From Gloeopeniophorella convolvens (taxonomy: Eukaryota; Basidiomycota; Agaricomycetes; Russulales), in contig WTXD01000006.1 in the NCBI GenBank assembly GCA_022496205.1, positions 496,001 to 560,000 on the forward strand: a stretch of DNA of 64,000 nt, written 5' to 3'. The translations under genes and the position numbers were made by a program. The notes under the pieces were generated by a model. It saw only the letters and a program-made list of their open reading frames with translations, ran no database searches and was not told the origin of the DNA. Positions 44,296 to 56,178 of the stretch are shown here, piece after piece; the stretch's first letter is position 1; each line of letters opens with the position of its first letter.

Positions 44296-47200
44296 CTTCG
44301 TGCGACCAAAGTCAAGCTTAGTGCTTGTCCAAGATGAGATCCCTCCATTTCGTCCCTGCCTTCCCGCGCCCCCTGTTTGGCCTTTGTTTGGCTACCCCGC
44401 TCCTCCCCTCTCTCGGCCGTCCGGGCCTGCCTGCCACCCTCAGAGTCCTGCCTTGTCCGAGACCGTTGAAACAATGCCATCGAGCGTGTCACCGAGCGTG
44501 TTGGGCTTTCTGCGTGTGCCACTGTCGTCTGATCTGTCTCAGCACGGGTCCACTGGACACCGGACAGTCCCTGGACCACCCCTGCGTTCCCCCTCCGGTC
44601 CGCACTCTCCTCCAGCTCGCCTTGGTCTCCCTGGGTCCCCTTTTTCTGGCTAAACCCGTGGGCAGGCGTCCCACCGCCATATCAAATCTCTAAACTTTGT
44701 TGCTGCCCAGTTCCTGACTCGCTGCGTCATCCGTCCGCGCTTCGCTGCATCTTGATCATCCCGACCGTGTCAACCTCTGTCCCGCTTCCTGGAACGCTAT
44801 CGCCCTATCGTCCACCACGATCCATGCGCGCCCTTCTCGTAAACTCAGTCTCTATTTCCTCCTCTCCCTCTCCTTCGAGCCACGGCATGGCGTCAGTCCG
44901 ACACCCGACAGTCGGCTCCCCTTATCGTTTCTCCCACCGCCAGCCTCCTTCGCCTCATGTCTCTCCGTAATTCTCCTTTCGCCCGCCCTCAATTTCACGA
45001 GTGTGCCCCCAATAGCGCCACAGAACAGCATTCTGACGTTACCGCACCGGCCACCCCCCCATCTCGCGCCGTGCGTCCAATGGCGCAACAAATGCAGGCG
45101 CGCCGGAAGCACCGTAGGCCATATAGCGGCGCGGATGCAAGCAGTCTTCCCTACTTCTTGCATGATGCAACGCCACCGAAGCGCACGACGCAGCGATGAC
45201 ATGTACCCCCCGATGATCACTGTAGTCCCAAGGACCCCGGCTGACCCTCGACACCGCGCCATCCCTGCAGCATTCTGCCTGCGTAGGGGCTATTGCCTGC
45301 GCTAGGAATCCTCGGGCCTGCACCCGGGGAAACTGCTGGCCGCACGCAGCACCCGGCCGTGCGTCCGGTGGGAGCCACCGCCGCTGTGAGGGAACGTGCC
45401 CCACTAGAACGTGCATGCATCGTCCGCGCCCTGCGGCCCATCGGGCCTGTGCTACGTCGAACGCGTCTCGCCCCACCCGCACGCGTACGCGCACGCGCAC
45501 GGTCGCCCAGCTGCCCGCCCTCGCGCGGCGCGCGCACGGACTCTGTTTTCGAGCCCCATTCGCGCGGCCCCTCGCACGCGCACGCTAGCCGCATCCAGCC
45601 AAGCGCAGCGAGGAAATCACGCTGGTCCCGCCGGCGCCGTCCCGCTGGGCCCTGGCGGTACGCTGTCGTCATATCTCATGCTTAAGCTTCCGCAACGCCT
45701 GTCCAACTCGGCCGTCCTAGGAGGCGTTCTTCCTTCGGTGGCTGATGATGCTGATGCTGATGCGGCGGTCCATATACACATCGCATGGGTCCCTGGTCCT
45801 CGCTGCGAAGCCCTTATCTGGGCGGGCCTATACCTTCTGTGATGGGCTGCTGCTCTGGACTCGCACGTCGCCTTTGCGTGCGTTCACACTGCCCCTGCGC
45901 ACGGGCCCCCGCGTTTTTCCCGGGGTCAGTGCAGCCGGTGCAGAAGCCACCGCCGCATCATCGCCGTCACCCATCGCTCCACGAGCACGCAGGAACCATG
46001 CCAACTGGGACATCCCGACGGCAATCCACCTGTCTCTGTCCCGGCACCTTCCCGCCTTCCCTTCCTCATTCATACCATCAACACACGCAACACACCCAAA
46101 CCCCAAATTCCAGCCGCCTGTCCCGATATTAACATTAAGCTACCCCCGCCGGGCCCTGCCTAGCCTGCCGTCGCGCGATAAGCCGCACACCCCAAACACG
46201 GGCGTACACAAGCCCCCTGGCTCATTCGTCGCGCCGCAAAGTGCATGCTGTGCGACACGCCGCAGGAGCTAAGAATACCCCGCGCTCGAGGCGAAGCGAA
46301 ACACACGCAGCGCGGACCCGGTCCCACACACATAAAATATTCGCCGGTCTCACCCCCGCACAGCACCAAACAAAAACAAAAACAAAAAAGAGCCGAAGCA
46401 AAACAGATAGGAGGGACAACAACACGCCGGGAAAAAGCTAGGGCTCGGAAAATGACCGGACACCAGCTCTAGGCGCGCCCGGCAATGTCCTCCATCATTT
46501 ATATATTTTCCCGCCACCTGCGGTGCCCGTCTGCACTTATCGCGCGCCCGCGCGCTGCGGACGATCTGCCCGATCCGACCGAGCGCAGATGCGCGCTGGG
46601 TCCTCGGCGCGTCATCATCGTCATACCCGCGCGCGACGCCGACAAGTCCGCCCGCAGCGGGTACGCAATGCGCACGGGCTCGCCGTGGCATATCCGTGCA
46701 CTCCCCGCGCGCGCCCGCTCTCAACCTCACTGTTACGCCGCGTGTGTGTGTGCGTGTGAAACCCTACAAGCGGGGGATCTGCAGCGCGGCAGGCTCGGAT
46801 TTTCGTGCGGTGCGGCGTATTTGGCTTTGGGGTACCCGCGTGCGTGAAACGGGGTGCACGTCGCCCGGAGTCCTCGCAGCCTGTAGGCAGATAAGCCCAG
46901 CGGGGCGGGAGGGGCCAGGCTGGAAGCACGGTCGGTTACGAGAGGCCGCTTCCCGGCGCGGTAGATAAGTACAGTAGTACTTGTGCGCGGGGCAATTTGC
47001 AACCTGGCTGAACTCTGTTCGTGTGGCGAGGGGCGGCTTAGTTTGGACGCGGACGCGGGGCCCTTCGCGCGTCCGTCGTATCTTTCCGCTCGTAATGGCT
47101 TCCTGAAGTGAAGTGAAGCGCAGTGTGAAGAGAAGGGTATCTAGAGAAGACGGGAGTGCTGCAGGGTCCGACGTCTGAGTCCGGCGCGATGACGTTGAGG

Positions 47201-48099
47201 TCCTTGTTTACTGTCGGTTCCATGCTATGGGCTCCTAGTGCCCTAATGAACTTGCATGATTAATTAGTAGCGCATGCAGCTGTGGCGCAGCTTTTCGAAG
47301 AACCACCTGCGAACGGGCGTGTGCTCTATGACCTTGGTCTGGGCCCGTCATTGGTCGAATGCTCCACTGCCCGGGCGGCGGTGGGAGACTGTCTCCGGGA
47401 GACACACAATCTTCTGTAAGAGTGCAGTCCAGCAGCGAGCAGCTCTCGCGGATGCGCCGCCACCGCCACCGCCTACCAACGTATGCACGCGCATGAGAGC
47501 CCATGCACGAGCCTACGGCACCCCCAACATTCATCCAACCACTTACGCCCGCGCACCATTGGAGCGCCAGCCCCAGGCTCCGGGGCCCGCATACCGTAAC
47601 ACAGGCTTCGCGCGATATCATAGACTGGCGCGATCGCGCCTTCTCCATATGCAATGTGGCCGAGAGCGTGGCGTCCGTCGGACCAAGTCGGGCGCGCCGC
47701 GCTGGGGGCACGACATACGAGTACGAGATGCTGCAATACGGACGGTGGGCAACCGCTTGGCCGCTATGCGATGCGAAGGTAAACAGTGAGCTCTGGGCAG
47801 CCCTGGGCGAATCAAAGCTTTGAGCTTGATCCTCGGCGAAACGGGGAGAAGCACGCAGGAGAGGCAGGGACGCAGTGGGGCAGTAGGACCGGCAACTATC
47901 GCGCACAGATCCGATCGGGTTGCGTCATCGCGTCGGGATGACTGAGATCTCATGCGCGCACGCCACGGGCAGCGGAGGGTGCATAGATGGGCAGTGGACT
48001 ATTATGTGCAGGAAGGGGAAAAGCTAGGATGGCACAGACAAACGATGCAGACAATAATGATAAAGCAGGCGCGGGGGAACCGTTGCGTGTGCGGGCGGG
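44296..48099. other. 3.8-kb GC-rich stretch without recognisable genes
   Basis: Many overlapping open frames exist on both strands, as expected for GC-rich DNA, but none shows a domain, splice-linked continuation or consistent composition. An AAAAAC-type run lies at about 46370-46392. The left end carries the AMPK-beta promoter and the right end is the 3' flank of GTR1. A lineage-specific gene or a non-coding RNA cannot be excluded. Confidence 0.5.
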
Positions 48100-49247
48100 C
48101 TATGCGATGACGGAATCACTCTGGAGCTCCTCGAACTTCTGGCGCGCCAGGCGGATGTTGATCCGCAGCGCGGCGGTCTCTGCGCTGCGCGTCAGCCTCA
48201 CACATTCTTCGAAGGGACATGAAAAGGACGGCGCACCAATTGTGGGATCGTGCACGATCAGCAGCACGTACGTGTTCTTCGTCATCCCGTCGAGCACGGC
48301 GGTGAACTCGGGCAGCTCCATCTCGAGTGCGTGGAACTCCTCGCGCATGCGCGCGCACGAGTGCTTGAGCGCCTTTATGAGCTCGCTCGTGCGCTCGTAA
48401 CGCGTCGGACTGAGGTCCGCGCCGGCGGGCCCATCAGGCGGGGAGGATGTCGCGATGACGAGGAAGGTCGTGCGCTCGAAGAGGACCGCCTCGGTCGCGC
48501 TGCAGGCCTGCGCGAAGGTGGTGAGGTGCTTCGAGAGCACGGCTGCGTTCGGGATGATCGTGTGCACGATGCGCGACCACGCCTGTTGGCACGGGCGTGT
48601 CAGCGATGCGGGGGGCATACTGAGTCGGCCGCGGCGCACCTTGTACAGCGTCTCGTCGTATATGCTCGTGCCGAACACCCTGACGGTGACGGCTCCGCTC
48701 TCAGCCTGCAGCTCGCGCGTGCGCCGCTCGAGCACCGTGGTCTTGTCGCCCGTTACCAAGTCCATCTTGTGCACGAGCAGGAACACTGCCGCGTCCGGGG
48801 AGTACTTCTGCAGCGCGTCGAGGCAGTCGCGGTAGTACTCGGCGTCCTTGGTCGCGTCGCGCGCACCAATTTCGAACACGTAGATGAGCACGCCGACTTG
48901 CTGGAAAATCGTCGAGCGCTGCGTCGAGAGGTAGGAGTCCATGAACGCATCCTGTCCGCCGCAGTCCCAGAGGTTGAGGATGAGGTCGCCGAGGAAGCGG
49001 ACATGGTTTTGCTCGACGTCGATCGTTGCGCCTAGGCGCGAGGTGAGGGAGGCGGGGTTGTTCGAGCTGCATTGCGTGCTCAATGGTGTTCTGGTCAGCA
49101 CCAGGCGGGTTGGACGCACAAGATGAGCGAACGCATCGAGGTTTTTCCGCTCCCCGATGCGCCCATAAGAAGGACCTGTGCCACCATGATTATACTCAGC
49201 TGATCGCTCGAAAGGAATAGACATGGATCACGTACCTTTTTCTTCAT
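48100..49247 (-). CDS. GTR1: Rag-type GTPase Gtr1
   Basis: This Ras-related GTPase of the vacuolar EGO/Ragulator system signals amino-acid sufficiency to TORC1. The ATG at 49247 codes MKKK; an intron (about 49186-49235) then joins VLLMGASGSGKTSMRSLI (G1). Then come RLGATIDVEQNHVRFLGDLI (switch I region), LNLWDCGGQDAFMDSYLSTQ (G3), VGVLIYVFEIGARD and LLVHKMDLV (G4). The C-terminal Roadblock-like half has TVRVFGTSIYDETLYK, AWSRIVHTIIPNAAVLSKHL, ELPEFTAVLDGMTKNTYVLL and the final INIRLARQKFEELQSDSVIA. An upstream in-frame start would be a TTG, so 49247 is preferred. The length of about 310-320 residues fits. Confidence 0.93.
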
Positions 49248-50802
49248 ATTGGCAATCTTTTTGTCCTCCCTGTTCAAGTCGGTCTCGACGACGGTGTCCT
49301 AGGGGTACCTGGGGCGAGGAGGAGCTGGTCCAGCACCACAACGTGCAGAGGTGACTCTAAACGGACGCTGCCTCCCTCAGCGACGGACAACCACGGGCGC
49401 TCCGCGGCAAAACCCTCCGGCCCGTCGCGTCTCGTCTCTCTTTCGTTGACTTCATCACCGCGGCGGCGCTCACTTTCAACCACAACATTCAATGAGAGGC
49501 ACTTCATGTTGAGCCCGACTCACAAACGCTGCTGCTTATGCCCCCTTCAAATGTCCGTGGTCTTCAATGCAGCCCAGAGATGCCGGGGGTCCGGCAGTAC
49601 GCCGCAACCAGCCGGGTGTCTGAGCACTGCCAGGCCCGATTCTCAGCTGAACTGCTCTCTCTACCTGCATCCGCGGCTTTTGGGGTCGTGGTCTGGGCTT
49701 ATCAACTTCAGAAGGCGCACTCTTCAATGCGGCACACTCTTCGATGCGGTACCTTCGTGGGCTTGCTCGATGGCTTCGAAGCAGCTATAAATACACCGTG
49801 GGGGGAGTCGTCTGCAAAGTGGGCAAGTCCAGGCGTAGACCCTGCTTTCTGCTTTATCTAAGTTGCTGCAGCGGTGATATGCTAGAGCCGCAGTCACCAC
49901 TGCTTCCTGGATAGCTTACTACTCTATCCTACTCGGGCAGGTACCCTCCCACTCTGGTCCACAGAGGGTTCACGCGCTCTCGGTTGGTTCGGAAGATGAG
50001 ACATGTTATGCACGTTCATTAGGTTATGCTTACCGGCATGATCACACTCTATCCCTACTGTTGGCACACGCAGAAACCAATCTAGGGTTGCTGCTCGACC
50101 ACGGAACGTTCAACCGCTATCGCATCGGCAAAACAAGGTTCGGCTAGACAGCTAGCTGCCTTCGCCATCTTCCTTTGCGTCCGAGATACCAATGACAGCA
50201 CGGGTACTGTCAGTCCAATCCGACCTGCTCACCGATGACGACCAGCCTTCTTTGACTCTAGACCTCGCCAAAAGCCCCCGACATCTCTCCTTTCTATCTA
50301 CCCGTGCGGATGCAAGCTGTCTATTCGGATCCTGGGCCGACCCCATCTCGACCTCTGGTCCACGGCGCACTTTGCCTGACATCTTAGGCAACGAAGCGTG
50401 CGCGAAGCACGCCTCAGCACACGGCTCGCATCACGCCAGGCTTCGCAAGGTTCAATCTGGCGCCCGCCACGGCTGTTCTGCAGTTCTGTGCCATACACGC
50501 TGCTTCCCCAGTACAAGCTGTGTGGGTTTGTTGGGCGATGGGGTTCGTACCCCAAATTTCGAGCAAGTGGCCCTCGGACACTCGCATCCGCTATCACCGA
50601 GTAATCTATGTCCTGATGCTACATATGCATGTGCAAATACAATATCGTGATAACATATAACAGAAAGGTGGCGCTGCTCGTGGCAGCCCCCCATGCACGG
50701 GCAAGGGCTCCACGTGTGCTGTGGAGCTCGCGCCTGCGACCTGTAAAGACAGGCCGCGTAGTCATGCACCCGAGGCAGAAGTTGCTCCTCACACCGTCCG
50801 GG
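49248..50802. other. intergenic between GTR1 and the RecQ gene
   Basis: The left end is the GTR1 promoter side, and the right end is the 3' flank of the helicase gene. Frames around 49446-49861 and 50192-50650 have no recognisable features. No repeat or RNA gene was seen. Confidence 0.45.
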
Positions 50803-53800
50803 CTAGCTTCGCGTCTTGCCCTTGCCCTTCGCACTCGTGCAAACTCGCATCAGGACTACGATGGTGTCTCGCTCGTCCTCGTACTCTGCGTCTTGCCCCG
50901 ATGCCCAAGCTTCTTCCTGACTCAAGTGCTTGATGGAGGCGACGGCGGCCGCAGAACGGGTTGCGTACCCTGCCTCGCTCGCGCTCATGGAGTGGACACC
51001 AAACTCAAGCTCCTTGGCAGCACTTGACAGTATAGCAGACCTGGCCAAAAGGACATTGGCGATAACGTCACAATCCCTCAACCTTGTCTGCTTACCTCGT
51101 ATCTGCGCTAGATGTGGCTACCTTGAGCTTCTCCCACATATCGTCGTTGCCTGTGCCACGCATGAAGACCCTGTGCAAGGCCTTTCGGATATTTGTGTAC
51201 GCCTTGTTCCGTTGTGCGGTCTGAAGGATGTCAGCTGTTGCGCGTGCGATAACAATGCTAAGGCCTCACTGGAATTTTCTGAGAAAAGGCCACGTCTAGG
51301 TCGACCTCATCGTCTGGAAGAGCGACAGGGGACGCTAGTGCTGTTCGTAAACTTTCACATTCGAAGCTCGACGAAGAGCGTAGCTCACAGGGACGCGTCA
51401 GGTCTTCAGGCTCCGGCGAGCTGATCTCGATGGTTTCTGCCTTAGGAACGCCTTCTGGAGTTGGGCGCGGACCTATACCATCGCTCAAAGTACTCTGTGG
51501 GCTCGGAGTGATTGGAGGGGTGTCTGTGGGCGTGGACTTAAAAGGTACTTTGAATGGCGGACGGAACTGTGTCATGCGTCGGACTGCGTTTATCATAAGT
51601 ATGCTCCTAGAGTGCGTATCATAGTCAAAGTAACACGAACCCGGACCTGACGGGGCAGCATGCTCTGTCCGGGGCCGTTTTGCAGACTCGCCATCGCCGT
51701 CTCTAAAGGTCTCTGAAGAGCCCGCCCTCTTCACGCTCGTCTGGCGTGATCGCAGTAATGATGGGCCGACATACTTCGTCTTCACCCCAATGGGCGCGAG
51801 GACGGTACTTGTGCTGGCCACGTGCGGGAGGGCAGACTTGTCGTCATCTTTAGGGTCGGGTTTGAAGGTTGCCTTGGCCTTTGCACTTGTGTCGGCGCGG
51901 GCATTGCTTGAGTGTGCAGGCCGCAATGGGGCACGTGGCGCTTTGACTTGCGGGACTGGGTAGCCGTCGTCGTCCTCGGCATGTCCGGAGTGTAGAGAGC
52001 CCACTCGAGGGTCGATAGACTCGGCAGGTGATAAGGCAGCCTTCTTCTTTTTCGTCTTCTCCGGATTCTTGCATACCTGAATAGGCCGTTCAGAAGCGAT
52101 ACAGAAGAAAGCTCGCGCGAGCGTACGTCACACATATTGTCACAATAGGACTTGACTATGTCGGCATCTCGGGCGTCGACAACCTCTCCAAAGTACCGGC
52201 AAATCAACTAAGGTGGACAGTGAGCCTATCAGGTCTACGTTGTCATATGTACTCACTATATGTCGACAAACGTCTGTGTTTTCTGCAAAGTTGACGAGCT
52301 GTGTGGTAGGTAAGTGGTGATACGCCTTCGGGATGTGGTTGATCCTACAGCGGAAAAGCTATCAATAGCTCTTTGACTGGGAGGAGGGCCGTTGTTCATA
52401 TCGGCTGTGACTTGGCGGCGATTCTGCGACATCGAGACTAGTTTCCTACTGCGAAGCATGTCTTCCCGGGCTGGGATGCAGATGTCAAGAGCGAGCGCGT
52501 CGCCAATCGTGAAAGTCAGCTCACAGTAATAGAGTATGCATTTTGCTGCCTTAGAATCTGTGAGAACAGGGTATCGCGAAATATTGACTGGATGAACGCA
52601 CTTCGTCGTCTCTGCCAGCCCTCCCTGGTTGCGCCCGGTGATGAGCGGCGGGGGGATGTAGGAACGTTTCACTTACCAGTCTCTTGGTAATAGCCTGCCA
52701 CACAGCCAGTTATTTTTGGTGCCGCAAGTTCCGTCGAGACGCACCTTCGAAGCTCTTTGGCAGATCATAGTGAATGATGTACCTAAGTGCGCACGTGAAG
52801 AAGCTCATTTTGGGGGTATTCCGATAAGGACATACCGAACATCGCTCTTGTCAATACCCATACCGAACGCAATGGTAGCACAGACCTGCCATACGTTCGT
52901 TAGTGCTGTGGACTATACCGGGATGCCAAGAGCTTCGGGTGTACCACGTCGACCCCACTAACGCCATCTCCGCCTTCTTCCCACTCTCTGAGCGTCCGGT
53001 CAAGCATCGAAGGTCTACACACCCTCAGCATCTCGCCCATAATGGTCATAACGAGGACACACTTTATGCCTTTGTGGTATGGCCGGCAATTCAGTCCTTT
53101 CCCGCGAAGATAGTTCGACAAGTCGTCGCACGTTGCGCGAGTTTTGCAATATACAATCCCAGAGGACGGCCTCCCTCGCCGGCGGTGAAGGTTGCTGATG
53201 TAGTTCAAAACCTCATCCATCTGGGATGTTCCGTCTATAGAAGCATGATATCGAACCTACAGTCAAATTAGGTCGCTGCTGCTTAAAGTAATACAATTAC
53301 CCTGGCGAACCACATACCTCATAGAACAGGTTGGGCCGATTGAATGGATGCACGACTTTGAATAATCGATCTGGCGCCATCCCTAGACTCCGCGCGATAT
53401 CGTCTTGCACTCTGTCGGCTAGAAGTCAACCCGATTAACACCCTAAGCCGCTGGTGTACCAATGCGTACAATGATGTAGCGCTGGCTGTAAGCGCCATGA
53501 GAGGCACATCGTGGAACTTCTTCCGGATCTGCCCCAGCTTCCGGTACTCTTCACGGAAATCATGGCCCCATTCCTGGACAACAAGTTCGCGGGAGGCTGT
53601 TCATGAGAAGAACTGTCACGCACAGATATGCAATGCGCCTAACACGGTTAGTCAACTTAGCAGCGTGTATGCATGAAGGATTATACCTCATCGACCACGA
53701 GACGGTTCAGCTCTCCACGTTCGTACACCGGCGTCAGGAGCTTCAGGAATTCCGAAGTGCAGAGCTTCTCGGGTGTCACTGAACGACCTCGTTAGAGCAT

Positions 53801-54679
53801 ATAACCGGTGGATTCTCGCAAGACGGACTATACAGGAGCCTGTTCGTTGGATATGGGGTTGACAGGTCATCGATAATCTGGCACCGAGAGAACGGGTCAA
53901 CCCTCCACGTCCATTGTACCTGGGTTCAAATCACCTCGTCCTTCTCCCATCTGGGAGTCTCCGACGTCAACGAGGCGACGCGAATATTATGCTTGCGTAA
54001 ACGGGCGACCTCTTTTCGAGCATTTGAGTTGACTCGAGAAAATTTGTGGGCAATAGTACGCACGATTCTTCATCAACGCTTACGTATAGGTGAGCACACG
54101 AGACCAAAGCAGGGCAGAGGACGGACCCAATAATGGCGAGACCACGATGGTCACACCGAGCTAGATTCGTAACTGATCGGCACAACATTGACGGGATCAA
54201 GTGGGACTAACCTCCTCTGTGATGGCAGGAACTTGGAAGCATATACTCTGGGAATACCATGAACGTGAGCGGAACCGAGGAGAGGGGCACGATGAGGACG
54301 AACCTTGCCCATCCCAGTAGGCGCCACTACAAGCACGTCGGCTCCTGGAGAGCGTGTAAATTTCAACACCCCTTTCTGCTTAGCTGTAGTGGAGTGAATG
54401 CGTACCTTCGATCGCCGCTTCGAAAATCTCCTTCTGCTTCCCCTTGTACTTGGTATACCCAAACACTGAGAGCTCGCTTCAGCTGGTAGGGTGTATGCAA
54501 CTGTAAACTATGCGTACCACTTGTAAAGACCCTAGGATACTGCGTTCGGAGTCAGTTGTACCGAACTATGCCGGGGACACGCACGCGTGACAGTCAGCAG
54601 CAGTGTAGTGTGATGGTTTATGCTTCAACGAATAGCGAGACACTTGAGTGGCCTTAGAGGGCCCTTCTTCGCTACCCAT
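50803..54679 (-). CDS. RecQ-family ATP-dependent DNA helicase
   Basis: This is a 3'-5' DNA helicase of genome maintenance. The proposed ATG at 54679 ([13 protein letters not shown]) leads through about a dozen short introns. Landmarks: [33 protein letters not shown] joined to SICFQVPA (Walker A), [29 protein letters not shown], the DEAH box split by an intron (DE at 53688-53693, AH at 53633-53638), [71 protein letters not shown] and GRAGRD. The zinc-binding end has CILYYCE, VCRH, CRYFGE and DNMCDVC. A long Ser/Pro-rich tail follows with no HRDC domain recognised. The tail beyond 51258 (ending [12 protein letters not shown]) is joined by inference. Confidence 0.85.
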
Positions 54680-55237
54680 GTCGGAGGGTATACGGCGTCA
54701 CACAGTATACGACGTTTTCTGTATGGTGGTGGATGACGGTGATGAGACGCGGCTCCGGAATCAGACGCGCTCGTGGCCGAATTTCCACGACGCGTCGGTC
54801 ACGGGATGGCGGACGTGACGCGTGACGTATGAGCGTGATGATACGTGAGGGGTCACTAGTCACTAGTCACTAGTCACTAGTCACGGTCTCCGTCAGTCGC
54901 CTCTACCACCATTGCCCAATCATATCTCGACAACTCCAGCAACCTTTGCACACTGCGAAACTGCAAAGATCGGGCACAACATCTAATGGCAGACCCCGTA
55001 ATGTTGCTCTGACTGTGTGGTTCAAGCGCGCGGGTAATCGATAAACATAATCAACATTTGAGTCATTCACGTTATTCAAGCCAAGCGATCTCAGCTAGCC
55101 TCCGCTCTAGAGATATTAATTACTACATATACTGGCCTAGATGCAACCTATTCCAGCACGAGAGGGAGGCCAATTCCCTTGATTTTAATTGCGAGCTCGA
55201 ACAAATAATCGAGGCACTAAAAATCCGATATTAGAGC
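54680..55237. other. intergenic with a short tandem repeat
   Basis: This is the RecQ promoter side and the 3' flank of the MtnB gene. The only structure noted is the 7-bp tandem array at 54853-54890; the rest is AT-richer than its surroundings. Confidence 0.45.
54853..54890. repeat. (TCACTAG)5 microsatellite-like array
   Basis: Five perfect copies of the 7-mer TCACTAG are followed by a partial TCA. Each junction creates ACTAGT. It lies about 175 bp upstream of the RecQ start codon. Confidence 0.9.
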
Positions 55238-56178
55238 TCAGGCGATGACACGGCCAAACCGTTTGCATGCCTCGGTCTGCGTCTTTGCCTTTTCCCAATC
55301 GCTCCCTGCACGTGCAGTGAAATCAGTGCACCGTAACGGGGAAACAAAAGCGTGCGCACCCCACACGTAGATGCCGTGTCGGCGGACCAAAATCGCTGCG
55401 GCGTCTGGGTATTGCTTCATAGCTTCGGCCATGCTGTCTTTCAGGTCCTCCTCATTCGGAGTATTTTCAATGATCGGCACTTCTAGCGTGTCGAGATAAG
55501 AGAGCGCAGACTTCATCCCGCCTATGCGCACGCCCTTAATCATCTGCGACAAAATAGACTCCGGTTGCCATCCAACTGGAGCAGGCACAAAGTACGTACC
55601 TCCTACGGCACAAGAGGAACACATGAGCGCACGCATACAGACGGCGTATTCGCACGCACCTGATGCGATATCCTGAATAGATTTCCAGGCGTCAGCAAGG
55701 TAACCATCACTGCATTCTGCGAATGCGTGTGGATGCAGCTTCCTGCTCCTCTAAGATCAAACGCGTTCCAGAAGAGCGGCGTGCACGCGGATTCCTTGAG
55801 ACTGAGCGATGGCCGCCGGAGGAAGACGCGGTCGCCGTCCGGTGCTGGGAACGGCAGCACGAATATGTGCGAAGGCTGGATGCGTTCCTTCTGGACGCCG
55901 GACGGGGCGATGTAGACCTTGTCTCTTCGATTACAGCAGATAAGCGTTTCATGGAAACACACAACTGAGGAGCGTCACTCACCCAACCCTGATGCTGATA
56001 CCGCCCCCGGTCCCTGTGACCCATCCCAGGTTGTAGAACCCGCGGCAGAGCTCGGGGATGAGATTGGCGGGCTGGCGACTCAGAATTAGTGTCGGGCAGG
56101 CCTCGCATCGAGTGTGGTCGTCACATGCGATGGGTCGTCGGAGGTGACGAGCGCGTCGGCGGCGGATGGGGGCGACAT
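55238..56178 (-). CDS. MDE1: methylthioribulose-1-phosphate dehydratase (MtnB/Mde1)
   Basis: This is the methionine salvage enzyme of the class II aldolase fold. The ATG at 56178 ([18 protein letters not shown]) joins across an intron to [20 protein letters not shown] and TGGGISIR. Then come [40 protein letters not shown], the metal-binding [44 protein letters not shown] and the third-ligand region [12 protein letters not shown]. After the last intron the protein reads [20 protein letters not shown] and stops. That tail is shorter than usual and lacks the common YLFE/LA..M helix. Catalytic parts are intact; the C-terminus may be shortened or mis-spliced in this reading. Confidence 0.9.

Noticed and set aside
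45217..46730. Several 100-150 codon frames in the GC-rich gap
   Set aside because: They overlap each other on both strands, are rich in Arg, Ala and Pro from GC bias, and show no domain or splice continuity.
42587..49247. AMPK-beta and GTR1 as a nutrient-signalling cluster
   Set aside because: Both act in nutrient sensing, but fungal housekeeping genes are scattered and 3.8 kb separates them. Nothing in the sequence shows co-regulation.
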